Positions 17,568 to 26,597 are shown, numbered from the stretch's first letter. The stretch is DNA of 49,606 bases from Rubrivivax gelatinosus (GCF_016583785.1 NZ_NRRU01000033.1:1-49606), one strand, 5' to 3'. The notes: generated from the sequence alone by a model not told the origin. Numbers and translations: made by a program.

Positions 17568-17576
17568 TGCTATACT
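17568..17576 (+). promoter_or_regulatory. Extended -10 promoter for rpsT
   Basis: TGC-TATACT is an extended -10 element about 40 bases upstream of the rpsT ATG. The -35 hexamer at a 17-base spacing is weak, as is common for extended -10 promoters. Confidence 0.65.
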
Positions 17577-17617
17577 CGATGGTTCTTTGCACCACCCGAA
17601 CTCCGCAAAAGCATCGC

Positions 17618-17920
17618 ATGGCCACTTCGTCCAAAGCCAAGAAGAAAACCGTCCGCCTCGCATCGGGCCGCAAGCGCGCCCGTCAGGACGTGAAGCTCAA
17701 CGCGCAGAACACTTCGCTGCGCTCGCACTTCCGCACTGTCGTCAAGAACGTGCAGAAGGCCGTGGTCGCCGGTGACAAGACCAAGGCGACCGACACCTTC
17801 AAGTCCGCGCAGAGCGTCATCGACTCGGTCGCCGACAAGGGCATCTTCCACAAGAACAAGGCCGCGCGCCTGAAGAGCCGCCTGGCCGCCAAGGTCAAGG
17901 CGCTGGCGCTCGCCGCCTAA
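17618..17920 (+). CDS. rpsT: 30S ribosomal protein S20
   Basis: The 100-residue basic protein starts [20 protein letters not shown] and shows the S20 pattern [19 protein letters not shown] and [21 protein letters not shown]20 binds 16S rRNA during 30S assembly. It stands alone between divergent murJ and the DUF3579 gene, with its own promoter and terminator. No Shine-Dalgarno sequence of normal strength precedes the ATG at 17618. Confidence 0.97.
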   Translation: MATSSKAKKKTVRLASGRKRARQDVKLNAQNTSLRSHFRTVVKNVQKAVVAGDKTKATDTFKSAQSVIDSVADKGIFHKNKAARLKSRLAAKVKALALAA

Positions 17921-17945
17921 AACCGGTTTCTCGGGTGTTGAACGA

Positions 17946-17977
17946 AGGGCCTGCGCAAGCAGGCCCTTTCGTTTTGG
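17946..17977 (+). terminator. Rho-independent terminator of rpsT
   Basis: A 9-bp perfect stem AGGGCCTGC/GCAGGCCCT with the loop GCAA is followed by TTCGTTTT. It lies 25 bases after the rpsT stop and before the convergent DUF3579 gene; the stem could also act from the opposite side. Confidence 0.88.
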
Positions 17978-18002
17978 CGCCGCGAAAACCGCAGCCGCAC
18001 CC

Positions 18003-18308
18003 TCACTCGCAGTCGACGACCTGCAGCTCGTTGTCGCGTGCGAAGTTCATCACGAAGTCCCAGGCCATCGGCTCGACGTCCTTCAGCGCTTCGCTGACGT
18101 AGACGCACTTGACGCCCTCGACGAGGCGCGGAACGCAGTACGGGGAGTAGCCGATGTGGGCACCGATGCCGCCGGCGCCCCGGGGCCTGAAGCTGGACAT
18201 CGCACCGGCCAGCCGCTCGGCCCAGTCGCTGGGGCGGAAGGTGCGGCCGCTCGTCGTGAGTCCCTTGATATAAAGCCTGCGAGGCTTCTGCGTTTGGATC
18301 TGCGTCAT
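18003..18308 (-). CDS. DUF3579 domain protein
   Basis: The 101-residue protein starts MTQIQTQKPRRLYIKGLTTS and contains FRPSDWAERLAGAM, IGYSPYCVP and VKCVYV, matching the DUF3579 family, which is typical of betaproteobacteria and often located beside argD-argF. Function is unknown. I chose ATG at 18308; a longer frame exists upstream but lacks family similarity. It diverges from argD. Confidence 0.88.
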   Translation of the reverse strand: MTQIQTQKPRRLYIKGLTTSGRTFRPSDWAERLAGAMSSFRPRGAGGIGAHIGYSPYCVPRLVEGVKCVYVSEALKDVEPMAWDFVMNFARDNELQVVDCE

Positions 18309-18388
18309 CGGCAACGCAAGATTGTGCCCGGATTCGCCTTCCGACACCGGCGTTCGGCTATCGCAATAGAGCAGGAATTCGCGGCCCT

Positions 18389-18394
18389 TAGAAT
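18389..18394 (+). promoter_or_regulatory. Candidate -10 box for argD-argF
   Basis: TAGAAT lies 90 bases upstream of the argD ATG, in the gap between argD and the divergent DUF3579 gene. No ArgR-box-like palindrome was recognised nearby. Confidence 0.4.
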
Positions 18395-18484
18395 CGTTCG
18401 CCCCGGCCGGCGCCCGACCTTGTGCAGCATTTCGCAGGTCAGCGCCGGCCTTGTCTTCTTTCCTGGAGCGACAAGGACTCTTCG

Positions 18485-19690
18485 ATGACCGCTGCCCCTG
18501 CCCCGTCCGCGCCGATGCCGCACGTGATGAACACCTACGGGCGCCTGCCCGTCGCGCTGTCGCATGGCCGAGGCTGCCGAGTCTGGGACACCGAGGGTCG
18601 AGAGTACCTGGACGCGCTCGCCGGCATCGCCGTCAACACGCTGGGCCACGCGCACCCCAAGCTGGTGCCGGCGCTGCACGACCAGATCGGCAAGCTGATC
18701 CACTCCTGCAACTACTACCAGGTGCCGCTGCAGGAGCAACTCGCCGCCAGGCTGTGCGAGCTCTCGGGCCTGGACAGCGTGTTTTTCTGCAACTCGGGCC
18801 TCGAAGCGAACGAAGCGGCGCTGAAGATCGCGCGCAAGTTCGGCCATGACAAAGGCATCGAACGCCCCGAGATCATCGTCTACGAACGCGCTTTCCACGG
18901 CCGCTCGATCGCGACGCTGTCAGCCACCGGCAACCCCAAGGTGCAGGCCGGCTTTGGCCCGCTGGTCGAGGGTTTCGTGCGCGTGCCGCTGAACGACATC
19001 GCCGCGGTCGAGGAAGTCGCTCGCAGCAATCCGAACATCGTCGCCGTGTTCCTCGAGACCATCCAGGGCGAAGGCGGCATCAACACCACGCGCACCGATT
19101 ATTTGCAGGGCCTGCGCCGCCTGTGCGACGAACGCGGCTGGCTGCTGATGCTCGACGAGGTGCAGTGCGGCGTCGGCCGCACCGGCAAGTGGTTCGCGCA
19201 CCAGTGGGCCGGCATCCGCCCCGACGTGATGCCGCTGGCCAAGGGCCTGGGCTCGGGCGTGCCGATCGGCGCCGTCGTCGCCGGCCCGCGCGCGGCCCAG
19301 GTTCTGGGCCCGGGCAACCACGGCACCACCTTCGGCGGCAACCCGCTGGCGATGCGCGCCGGCGTCGAGACGCTGCGCATCATGGAAGAGGACGGCCTGC
19401 TGGCCAATGCGCAGGCGATGGGCGAGCTGCTGCGCGCCGAGCTCCAGCGCGGTTTCGCCGGCAGCACCGGCGTCGTCGAGTACCGCGGCCAAGGCCTGAT
19501 GCTGGGCATCGCGCTCGACCGCCCCTGCGGCGTGCTGATCGGCCGCGCGGCCGAAGCCGGGCTGCTGATCAGCGTCACCGCCGACAACGTGATCCGCCTG
19601 CTGCCGCCGCTGATCGTCAGCGCCGACGAGGTGCGCGAGATCGCCGCCCGCCTCGTCCCGCTGGTCCAGGCCTTCCTGGCCGAAGCATGA
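18485..19690 (+). CDS. argD: Acetylornithine aminotransferase
   Basis: ArgD converts N-acetylglutamate semialdehyde to acetylornithine with pyridoxal phosphate. The 401-residue class III aminotransferase has LAGIAVNTLGHAHP, FCNSGLEANEAALKIAR, LDEVQCGVGRTG and the PLP lysine in PLAKGLGSGVPIGA. The ATG at 18485 has AAGGA seven bases upstream. It overlaps argF through ATGA, forming an argD-argF operon. A succinylornithine or other ornithine aminotransferase role is less likely given that context. Confidence 0.94.
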   Translation: MTAAPAPSAPMPHVMNTYGRLPVALSHGRGCRVWDTEGREYLDALAGIAVNTLGHAHPKLVPALHDQIGKLIHSCNYYQVPLQEQLAARLCELSGLDSVFFCNSGLEANEAALKIARKFGHDKGIERPEIIVYERAFHGRSIATLSATGNPKVQAGFGPLVEGFVRVPLNDIAAVEEVARSNPNIVAVFLETIQGEGGINTTRTDYLQGLRRLCDERGWLLMLDEVQCGVGRTGKWFAHQWAGIRPDVMPLAKGLGSGVPIGAVVAGPRAAQVLGPGNHGTTFGGNPLAMRAGVETLRIMEEDGLLANAQAMGELLRAELQRGFAGSTGVVEYRGQGLMLGIALDRPCGVLIGRAAEAGLLISVTADNVIRLLPPLIVSADEVREIAARLVPLVQAFLAEA

Positions 19691-20622
19691 AACCGGGTTA
19701 TTCGCTGATGAAGCACTACCTGCAGTTCAAGGACCTGCGTGCCGAGGAGTACGCCTACCTGTTCGAGCGCGCGCGCATCATCAAGACGCGCTTCAAGAAC
19801 TACGAGAAGTACCAGCCGCTGGTCGACCGCACGCTGGCGATGATCTTCGAGAAGGCGAGCACGCGCACCCGCGTCAGCTTCGAGGCCGGCATGTACCAGA
19901 TGGGCGGCTCGGTCGTGCACCTGACCACCGGCGACAGCCAGCTCGGCCGCGCCGAGCCGATCGAGGACAGCGCGCGTGTCATCAGCCGCATGGTCGACGT
20001 GGTGATGATCCGCACCTTCGAGCAGGCCAAGATCGAGCGCTTCGCCGCCCACTCGCGCGTGCCGGTGATCAACGGCCTGACCAACGAGTTCCACCCGTGC
20101 CAGATCCTGGCCGACATCTTCACCTACATCGAGCACCGCGGCTCGATCGCCGGCAAGGTGGTGGCCTGGGTGGGCGACGGCAACAACATGGCCAACACCT
20201 GGCTGCAGGCAGCCGAGATCCTCGGCTTCACGGTGCACGTCAGCACGCCCAGCGGCTACGGCGTCGACCCTGAACTCGCCGGCATCCGCGACAGCGCCTG
20301 CTACAAGGTCTTCACCGACCCGCGCGAAGCCTGCCGCGGCGCCCATCTCGTCACGACCGACGTCTGGACGAGCATGGGCTACGAAGCCGAGAACGAGGCG
20401 CGCCGCAGCGCCTTCGCCGACTGGTGCGTAGACGCCGGCATGATGGCCGCGGCCCAGCCCGACGCGCTCTTCATGCACTGCCTGCCGGCGCACCGCGGCG
20501 AGGAAGTGGCGGCCGACGTCATCGACGGCCCGCAATCCGTCGTCTGGGACGAGGCCGAAAACAGGATGCACGTGCAGAAGGCACTGATGGAGTACCTGCT
20601 GCTCGGCCGCATCGGCGCCTAG
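19687..20622 (+). CDS. argF: Ornithine carbamoyltransferase
   Basis: ArgF makes citrulline from ornithine and carbamoyl phosphate. The 311-residue product contains the carbamoyl-phosphate motif EKASTRTRVSFE and the ornithine-side motifs TNEFHPCQILAD, VVAWVGDGNNMANTW and MHCLPAHRGEEV. The ATG at 19687 overlaps the argD stop (ATGA); an internal ATG at 19708 is an alternative. A terminator follows it. Confidence 0.97.
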   Translation: MKPGYSLMKHYLQFKDLRAEEYAYLFERARIIKTRFKNYEKYQPLVDRTLAMIFEKASTRTRVSFEAGMYQMGGSVVHLTTGDSQLGRAEPIEDSARVISRMVDVVMIRTFEQAKIERFAAHSRVPVINGLTNEFHPCQILADIFTYIEHRGSIAGKVVAWVGDGNNMANTWLQAAEILGFTVHVSTPSGYGVDPELAGIRDSACYKVFTDPREACRGAHLVTTDVWTSMGYEAENEARRSAFADWCVDAGMMAAAQPDALFMHCLPAHRGEEVAADVIDGPQSVVWDEAENRMHVQKALMEYLLLGRIGA

Positions 20623-20641
20623 CCGACGCGCCGCACGCGAC

Positions 20642-20670
20642 AAGGGCCGGCATTGCCGGCCCTTCTTCGT
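20642..20670. terminator. Terminator between argF and the HPF-like gene, possibly bidirectional
   Basis: A 10-bp perfect stem AAGGGCCGGC/GCCGGCCCTT with an ATT loop is followed by CTTCGTT on the plus strand. It lies between the argF stop and the stop of the convergent HPF-like gene, so it could end both transcripts. Confidence 0.82.
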
Positions 20671-21009
20671 TCAGGCGCCGCGGATCGAGTCGCGGCCGTG
20701 GTCGCGCGCCTTGCCCAGCGTCGAGTCGAGCACACGCACCAGCTTGTCGAGCGCGCCGCTGAAGGCGTCGGCGACGCGGCCGGCGTCGTGGCTGGCAGCC
20801 ACCGGCGGGCGGCCGGCCGGGCGCGCCTCGAGCGTGCAGCGCTTGTCGGAATCGCTGCTGCGCCCGGCGTTGGTGTCGGCGAGGTGGACCTCGATGCGCG
20901 TGACGGCGTCGCCGAAACGGTCGAGCTTGGCCACGATCTCGCGCTCGATCCAGGCGGCCAGCGCCTCGTCGTTCTGGATGTGGTTGTCGGTGTTGACCTG
21001 GACCTGCAT
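20671..21009 (-). CDS. HPF/RaiA-family ribosome-associated protein
   Basis: The 112-residue protein starts MQVQVNTDNHIQNDEALAAWIE. It has the fold of hibernation factors of the HPF/YfiA family: a paired alpha helix, the strand IEVHLADTNAGRS, the segment CTLEARPAGRPPVAASHDA and an amphipathic final helix. Such proteins occupy the mRNA/tRNA channel of idle ribosomes. The ATG at 21009 follows GAGGAG by seven bases. It converges with argF across a shared terminator. Confidence 0.88.
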   Translation of the reverse strand: MQVQVNTDNHIQNDEALAAWIEREIVAKLDRFGDAVTRIEVHLADTNAGRSSDSDKRCTLEARPAGRPPVAASHDAGRVADAFSGALDKLVRVLDSTLGKARDHGRDSIRGA

Positions 21010-21076
21010 GGTCTATCTCCTCGGGAATGGGCGCGCCCGCCGCAAGCCGGCAGCACGCGCAGGGGCGCACGCGGCG

Positions 21077-21460
21077 TCAGCCGCGCACGAACATCGTGAC
21101 CAGCGGCTCGTCGCCGAGCTGGCGGCTGCGGTGGCCATGCAGCGTGGCGTCGAACGTGGCACCTTCGGGCAGCACGTCGGCCGAATAGAAGTGTTCGCCG
21201 GGGCCGAAGACCCGCGACGTGCCGTCCTGCAGGCCGATCTCCATGCGCCCGCGCAGCACGACCAGCCACTGCGGCGCGGTCGTGCAGTGGAAGCTGCTGG
21301 CAAAGCCCACCGGGCTCTCGCGCAGCTGCAGCCCGACGGCCGGCAGCAGCGGCGACAGGCGGGCGGCCGGCGTGCCTTCGGCCAGCTCGACGGGTTCGTC
21401 GCGGAAACGCGCGCGGCCGTCGGCATCGGTGTAGAGAACGGTCTTCGTGAAGATGGCCAT
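21077..21460 (-). CDS. Cupin-domain protein
   Basis: The 127-residue protein has a cupin barrel from about residue 45: SSFHCTTAPQWLVVLRGRMEIG followed by GPGEHFYSADVLPEGATFDATLHG. The first-motif histidines are only partly conserved. The enzyme or sugar-binding function cannot be told. The ATG at 21460 diverges from the SDR gene across a 63-bp gap. Confidence 0.82.
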   Translation of the reverse strand: MAIFTKTVLYTDADGRARFRDEPVELAEGTPAARLSPLLPAVGLQLRESPVGFASSFHCTTAPQWLVVLRGRMEIGLQDGTSRVFGPGEHFYSADVLPEGATFDATLHGHRSRQLGDEPLVTMFVRG

Positions 21461-21523
21461 GGCCCATTGTCGCCTTGGCCGCCGCCACAATCGCCTGCAC
21501 CCCAGTCGCACAGGAGGTTTCCC

Positions 21524-22273
21524 ATGGACCGCATCGCGCTCGTCACCGGCGCCGGCAGCGGCATCGGCCAGGCCTGCGCCGGCGCGCTGCTGGCCGATGG
21601 CTGGCAGGTCATATACGCCGGCCGCCGCCTCGACCGCCTGCAAGCGGCGATCGCCGCCACCGGCGAACACGCCGCACGCGCCAGCGCCGTGGCCTGCGAC
21701 GTCGCCGACCAAGCCTCGGTGGCGGCGCTGTTCGACACCATTCGCCGCCGCCACGGCCGGCTCGACCTGCTGTTCAACAACGCGGGCGCCTTTCCGCCGT
21801 CGGCGACACCCGACGAACTCGGCGCCGCCGCCTGGCGCCAGGCGGTCGACGTCAACCTGAACGGCGCCTTCTACTGCCTGGCCGCAGCCTTCGCGCTGAT
21901 GCGCACGCAGCAGCCGATGGGCGGGCGCATCATCAACAACGGCTCGATCTCGGCGCACGCGCCGCGGCCGGGCTCCATCGCCTACACCGCGACCAAACAC
22001 GCGATCACGGGCCTCACGCGCGCCGCGGCGCTGGACGGCCGCGCCTTCGACATCGCCGTCGGCCAGATCGACATCGGCAACGTCGAGACCGACATGACCG
22101 AGCGCATGGCGCGCGGCGTGGCGCAGGCCGATGGCAGCCTGCGCGCCGAGCCGCGCATGGCGATGGACGGCGTCGTCCAGACCTTTCTCGCGATGGCGCG
22201 GCTGCCGCTCGCGGCCAACGTGCTGTTCACGACCGTGATGGCGACGAAGATGCCCTTCGTCGGCCGAGGCTGA
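21524..22273 (+). CDS. Short-chain dehydrogenase/reductase
   Basis: The 249-residue SDR has the nucleotide motif TGAGSGIG (8-15), NNAG (85-88), a Ser near 141 and the catalytic YTATK pattern with Tyr154 and Lys158. It probably oxidises or reduces an alcohol or ketone with NAD(P)(H); the substrate cannot be named. AGGAGG lies seven bases before the ATG, an unusually strong ribosome binding site. It diverges from the cupin gene and is followed by the FAH-family gene. Confidence 0.93.
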   Translation: MDRIALVTGAGSGIGQACAGALLADGWQVIYAGRRLDRLQAAIAATGEHAARASAVACDVADQASVAALFDTIRRRHGRLDLLFNNAGAFPPSATPDELGAAAWRQAVDVNLNGAFYCLAAAFALMRTQQPMGGRIINNGSISAHAPRPGSIAYTATKHAITGLTRAAALDGRAFDIAVGQIDIGNVETDMTERMARGVAQADGSLRAEPRMAMDGVVQTFLAMARLPLAANVLFTTVMATKMPFVGRG

Positions 22274-22397
22274 GACAAGGGCTGAAACCGTGCCGTAACC
22301 CGGTCCGCGGGCGAGCCGCTACAGTGGCCGGCATCACCGCCTCACAGGGCGCGTGGACCGGCGGCTACACCACCGGCGGCGCGCCCCAGCTCTACCG

Positions 22398-23258
22398 ATG
22401 AAACTGCTCCGCCACGGCCCCAAGGGCCACGAACGCCCCGCCGTCCTGGACGCCCAGGGACGCCCGCGCGACCTGTCCTCCATCCTCGTCGACATCACGC
22501 CGGCGGCGCTGACGCCGGCTTCGCTGCAGCGCCTGCGCGGCCTGGACCTCGCGTCGCTGCCCGAAGTCGAACCCGCGCGCCTCGCCGTGCCCTGGGCCGG
22601 CATGGGCAAGTTCGTCTGCATCGGCCTGAACTACGCCGACCACGCAGCCGAGGCCGGGCAGCCGGTGCCGGCCGAGCCGGTGGTTTTCCTGAAGGCCACC
22701 AGCGCCGCCGTCGGCGCCGAACACCCGGTGGTGCTGCCGATCGATGCCACCAAGGGTGACTGGGAAGTCGAACTCGGCGTCGTCATCGGCAGCACCGCGC
22801 GCTGCGTCTCCGAAGCCGAGGCGCTGGCGCACGTCGCCGGCTACTGCGTCGTCAACGACGTCTCCGAACGCGCGCTGCAGCTCGAGCGCGGCGGCACCTG
22901 GGACAAAGGCAAGGGCTGCGACACCTTCGGCCCGGTCGGCCCCTGGCTGGTCACGGCCGACGAGATCGCCGACCCGCAGGCGCTGGACCTGTGGCTGGAC
23001 CTGAACGGCCAGCGCGTGCAGGCCGGCAACACGCGCACGATGGTCTTCGGCGTCGCGCAGCTGATCGCCTACCTGAGCCGCATCATGACGCTCTACCCCG
23101 GCGACCTGATCAGCACCGGCACGCCGCCGGGCGTCGGCATGGGCATGAAGCCGCCGCGTTTCCTGCAGCCGGGCGACACGATGCGCCTGGGCGTCGCCGG
23201 CCTGGGCGAGCAGCAGCAGGCCGTGCACGCCTGGAACCCGGACCTGGTCGACGCCTGA
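22398..23258 (+). CDS. Fumarylacetoacetate hydrolase (FAH) family protein
   Basis: The 286-residue protein has the FAH-fold signatures CIGLNYADHAAE, DWEVELGVVIG (metal-binding Glu residues), GYCVVNDVSERALQ and YPGDLISTGTPPGVGMGM. The family includes acylpyruvate hydrolases, ureidoglycolate lyase and 2,4-diketo-3-deoxy-L-fuconate hydrolase; length and sequence fit the last type or related sugar-acid enzymes, but the substrate is not fixed. The ATG at 22398 gives the conserved N-terminus. A TACAGT hexamer at 22320 is a possible -10 box. Confidence 0.9.
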   Translation: MKLLRHGPKGHERPAVLDAQGRPRDLSSILVDITPAALTPASLQRLRGLDLASLPEVEPARLAVPWAGMGKFVCIGLNYADHAAEAGQPVPAEPVVFLKATSAAVGAEHPVVLPIDATKGDWEVELGVVIGSTARCVSEAEALAHVAGYCVVNDVSERALQLERGGTWDKGKGCDTFGPVGPWLVTADEIADPQALDLWLDLNGQRVQAGNTRTMVFGVAQLIAYLSRIMTLYPGDLISTGTPPGVGMGMKPPRFLQPGDTMRLGVAGLGEQQQAVHAWNPDLVDA

Positions 23259-23383
23259 GGCACGCGCGACCGGGGGTGCCGCTCGCGGCCTTTCCCGGTT
23301 GCGCACAGTGTCGGGGCCGGAGGATGATCGGCTGTTTCTTCCGCCGCGCGCGCCTGCTGGCCGCGGCGGGCATCAGCCCTCCG

Positions 23384-24127
23384 ATGAAGTACGCGATCCT
23401 GACCGACCTGCACGCCAACCGCGAAGCGGTGGAAGCGGTGCTCGAACACGCCGCCGAACAAGCCATAGACCGCTACGCGCTGCTCGGCGACTTCGTCGGT
23501 TATGGCGCCGATCCGTCCTGGGTCGTCGAGCGCGTGCGCACGCTGGTGCAGGCCGGCGCGATCGCGATTCAGGGCAACCACGATCTCGCCGTCGTCCAGG
23601 GCCCGTCGCCGACGATGCGCCCCGACCCGCGCTACGTCGTCGAGTGGACGCGCCAGCAGCTCGCGGTCGAGCAGATCGACTTCCTCGCTTCGCTGCCGCT
23701 CGAGCAGCAGCACGGCGAACTGCTGTTCGTGCACGCCAACGCCTGGGCGCCCGCCGAGTGGGGCTACGTGCAGGGCCGCAGCGAAGCCGTGCGCAGCATG
23801 AGCGCCACCGCCGCCCGCATCACCTTCTGCGGCCATATGCACGAGCCCCAGCTCTACCACCTGTCGCCGGTCGGCAAGGCCGGCGACTTCACGCCCGCCG
23901 CGGGCATGGCGATCCCGCTGCTGCCGCCGCGGCAGTGGCTGGTGGTGCCCGGCTCGGCCGGCCAGCCGCGCGACGGCGACCCCGCCGCGTGTTACGCCAC
24001 CTTCGACGACGAGAGCCTCGAACTGACCTACTGGCGCGTGCCCTACGACACCGAGAGCGCCGGCGCCAAGATCCGCGCCGCCGAGTTGCCGCAACGCCTG
24101 GCCGACCGTCTGAGCGATGGGCAATAG
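23384..24127 (+). CDS. Calcineurin-like metallophosphoesterase
   Basis: The 247-residue protein shows the two-metal motifs in order: DLHAN (Asp8, His10), GDFVGYGADP, GNHDLAV, LLFVHAN and GHMHEPQLYHL. It is a phosphoesterase of the calcineurin-like superfamily with unknown substrate; related proteins act on phosphoproteins or nucleotides. The stop overlaps by eleven bases the start of the kinase-UspA gene, so the two are one transcriptional unit and their products may act on the same target. Confidence 0.93.
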   Translation: MKYAILTDLHANREAVEAVLEHAAEQAIDRYALLGDFVGYGADPSWVVERVRTLVQAGAIAIQGNHDLAVVQGPSPTMRPDPRYVVEWTRQQLAVEQIDFLASLPLEQQHGELLFVHANAWAPAEWGYVQGRSEAVRSMSATAARITFCGHMHEPQLYHLSPVGKAGDFTPAAGMAIPLLPPRQWLVVPGSAGQPRDGDPAACYATFDDESLELTYWRVPYDTESAGAKIRAAELPQRLADRLSDGQ

Positions 24128-25565
24128 GCCGGCGCGCATCGCGCCGAGTGCGCTCGCCGCCGGTCAGGTGATCGACGGCTTCCGGCTCGAGGAACGGCTG
24201 CACCAGGGCGGCATGGCCAACCTCTGGCGCGTCATCCGCGTCGACGCCAACGGCGAGCCGCTCGCCGAGACGATGCCGCTGATCATGAAGGTGCCGCGCA
24301 TCAAGGGCGGCGAGGACCCGGCGTCCATCGTCGGCTTCGAGGTCGAGCAGATGATCCTGCCGGCACTCACCGGCACGCACGTGCCGAAGTACGTCGCCCG
24401 CGGCGACTTCACGCACCACGCCTACCTGGTGATGGAGCGCATCGAGGGCCCGTCGCTGCGCCCGCGGCTGGACGACGCGCCGCTGCCGATCGACGAGGTC
24501 ATCGAGATCGGCTCGCGCGTCGCCACCGCGCTGCACGAGCTGCACCGCCAGCACCTGGTGCACCTGGACGTCAAGCCGAGCAACATCGTCTTTCGCCCCG
24601 ACGGCACCGCGGTGCTGGTCGACTTCGGCCTGTCGCGCCACGACAAGCTGCCCGACCTGCTGGAAGAGGAGTTCACGCTGCCGATGGGCACCGCGCCCTA
24701 CATGTCGCCCGAGCAGGTGCAGTTCGTGCGCAACGACCCGCGCAGCGACCTGTTCGCGCTCGGCGTCATGCTCTACCACCTGACGACCGGCCAGCGCCCC
24801 TTCGGCTCGCCCGAGAGCGTGCGCGGCCTGCGCCGCCGGCTCTTCGTCGACCCGGTGCCGCCGCGCGCGATCCGCCCCGACTGCCCGCCCTGGCTCCAGG
24901 AGGTCATCCTGAAGTGCCTGGAGGTGCGCCCGGAGCGCCGCTACCAGAGCGCGGCCCAGCTCGCGCTGGACCTGCAGAACCCCGGCCAGGTGGCGCTGGG
25001 CTCGCGCGCCGCACGCAGCCGCCAGAGCGGCACGGTCAAGGTCTTCAAGCGCTGGTTCTTCGCCCTCGGCTCCGAGTCGCGGCCGTCGGCGCGGCTGGGT
25101 GTCGCCGACCAGGTGGCGCGCAGCCCGATCGTCGTCGCCGCGGTCGACGTCGACAACGCCACGCCGCTGCTGCTCGAGAAGATGCAGGAGTCGGTGCGCC
25201 GCATACTCGTCACCGAACCCGGCGCGCGCCTGGCCTGCGTCAGCGTGATGCGCGTCGCGCGCATCGGCCTGGACGACCTGGTCGACGCCAACGGCCAGAG
25301 CCGCCACGTCAAGCAGCTCGTCGGCCTGAAGCACTGGGCGCGGCCGGTCACACGCAACCTGGAACTCGACGAAGGCCGGCTCACCTTCCACGTTCTCGAA
25401 GCGCCCGACGCCGCCGACGCGCTGCTCGAGTTCGCCGAGCGCAACCAGGTCGACCACATCGTGATGGGCGCCCGCGGCGCCTCGGTGCTGCGGCGCTACC
25501 TGGGCAGTGTCAGCTCGCAGGTCGTCGCCAAGGCCGGCTGCACGGTGACGGTGGTGCGCGCATGA
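24117..25565 (+). CDS. Ser/Thr protein kinase fused to a C-terminal universal stress protein (UspA) domain
   Basis: The 482-residue protein has a kinase domain at about 20-285. It includes the glycine-rich loop HQGGMANLW, Lys58 in LIMKVP, a catalytic loop HLDVKPSN (Asp151, Asn156) in which the usual HRD arginine is leucine, DFG at 169-171 and SPEQ at 197-200. After a linker, residues 345-482 form a UspA-like fold ending in a GARG...GS nucleotide-binding pattern. The intact Asp/Asn/DFG set suggests it is active. It overlaps the metallophosphoesterase gene. The HRD change makes it non-RD, so activation-loop control may be absent. Confidence 0.93.
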   Translation: MGNRPARIAPSALAAGQVIDGFRLEERLHQGGMANLWRVIRVDANGEPLAETMPLIMKVPRIKGGEDPASIVGFEVEQMILPALTGTHVPKYVARGDFTHHAYLVMERIEGPSLRPRLDDAPLPIDEVIEIGSRVATALHELHRQHLVHLDVKPSNIVFRPDGTAVLVDFGLSRHDKLPDLLEEEFTLPMGTAPYMSPEQVQFVRNDPRSDLFALGVMLYHLTTGQRPFGSPESVRGLRRRLFVDPVPPRAIRPDCPPWLQEVILKCLEVRPERRYQSAAQLALDLQNPGQVALGSRAARSRQSGTVKVFKRWFFALGSESRPSARLGVADQVARSPIVVAAVDVDNATPLLLEKMQESVRRILVTEPGARLACVSVMRVARIGLDDLVDANGQSRHVKQLVGLKHWARPVTRNLELDEGRLTFHVLEAPDAADALLEFAERNQVDHIVMGARGASVLRRYLGSVSSQVVAKAGCTVTVVRA

Positions 25566-25620
25566 GACCTCGGCACGTCTCCGGGGCCCGCCGCCGCCTG
25601 GCGGGTCTGAGGGTGCCCCG

Positions 25621-25965
25621 GTGAGCGCCAACGCCTGCCTGGCCTGCGGCGCCTGCTGCGCCAGTTTTCGTGTCGACTTCGACCGCGACGAGTGGGCCGG
25701 CGCCGGCGGCGGCGTGCCCGAGACCCTGGCCGACGAACTGACCGGCCGGATCTGCCGCATGCGCGGCACCGACCGCAGCCCGCCGCGCTGCGCCGCGCTC
25801 GTCGGCCGCGTCGGCGTGCAGGTGTCCTGCGCGATCCACGAATGGCGCCCTTCGCCCTGCCGCGAGTTCGGCCTGCGTGCCGCGCTCGGCATCGGCGACG
25901 AGGCCTGCGACGCCGCGCGCCGTCGCCACGGCCTGGCGCCGCTGGAGCTGGCGGGGGCGGCATGA
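25621..25965 (+). CDS. YkgJ-type cysteine-cluster protein
   Basis: The 114-residue protein begins with the Cx2Cx2CC cluster (Cys6, 9, 12, 13) and has further cysteines at about 45, 60 and in SCAIHEWRPSPCREFG, the YkgJ/UPF0153 pattern thought to bind zinc or an iron-sulfur cluster. The start is GTG at 25621. It lies between the kinase gene and kynB, with its end overlapping the kynB start, so it may be transcribed with the kyn genes. Function unknown. Confidence 0.88.
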   Translation: MSANACLACGACCASFRVDFDRDEWAGAGGGVPETLADELTGRICRMRGTDRSPPRCAALVGRVGVQVSCAIHEWRPSPCREFGLRAALGIGDEACDAARRRHGLAPLELAGAA

Positions 25966-26597
25966 ACGGCGCGCGCATCTGGGACATCTCGCCGCCGGTC
26001 GACGCCGGCGCGCCGGTGTTCCCCGGCGACGCACCCTACCGCCACCAGTGGGCCGCGCGCATGGGCCCCGGCTGCCCGGTCAACCTGCAGACGCTGACGC
26101 TGTCGCCGCACACCGGCGCGCATGCCGACGCGCCGCTGCACTACGACGACGCCGGCGCCGCCATCGGCATGCTGGACCTGGCGCCCTACCTCGGCCGCTG
26201 CCGCGTCGTGCACGCCATCGGCGTGCGGCCGCTGGTGCGCTGGGAACACCTGGCGCATGCGGCCGACACCCTGCCCGAACGGGTGCTGGTGCGCAGCTAC
26301 CAGCGCGCCCCGGTCGGACGCTGGGACCCGGCGCTCGCCGGTTTCGACCCCGAGGCGCTGGAGCGCCTGGCCGACCTGGGCGTGCGCCTGGTCGGCATCG
26401 ACAGCGCCAGCGTCGACCCGGCCGACAGCAAGACGCTGGACGCGCACCAGGTGCTGCGCCGGCGCGAGCTGCGTGTGCTGGAGAACCTGGTGCTAGACGA
26501 CGTGCCCGAAGGCGACTACGAACTGATCGCGCTGCCGCTGAAACTGGTGACCGCCGACGCCTCGCCGGTGCGCGCCATCCTCAGAGAGATCCGATGA
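25962..26597 (+). CDS. kynB: Kynurenine formamidase (arylformamidase)
   Basis: KynB hydrolyses N-formylkynurenine to kynurenine, the second step of tryptophan degradation. The 211-residue protein has the metal-binding motif [11 protein letters not shown] at 50-60, the signature of the cyclase-like bacterial arylformamidase family, and [16 protein letters not shown] at the N-terminus. The ATG at 25962 overlaps the previous gene (ATGA) and its stop overlaps kynU, forming kynB-kynU-kynA. Confidence 0.96.
   Translation: MNGARIWDISPPVDAGAPVFPGDAPYRHQWAARMGPGCPVNLQTLTLSPHTGAHADAPLHYDDAGAAIGMLDLAPYLGRCRVVHAIGVRPLVRWEHLAHAADTLPERVLVRSYQRAPVGRWDPALAGFDPEALERLADLGVRLVGIDSASVDPADSKTLDAHQVLRRRELRVLENLVLDDVPEGDYELIALPLKLVTADASPVRAILREIR

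Noticed and set aside
17540..17571. CTGACA as -35 box for rpsT
   Set aside because: The spacing to TATACT is about 28 bases, too long for a sigma-70 promoter; the extended -10 explains the promoter better.
23889..26447. Minus-strand open frame of 852 codons
   Set aside because: It runs antisense to the metallophosphoesterase, kinase, YkgJ and kynB genes, all of which have clear motifs; the frame has shadow-type composition.
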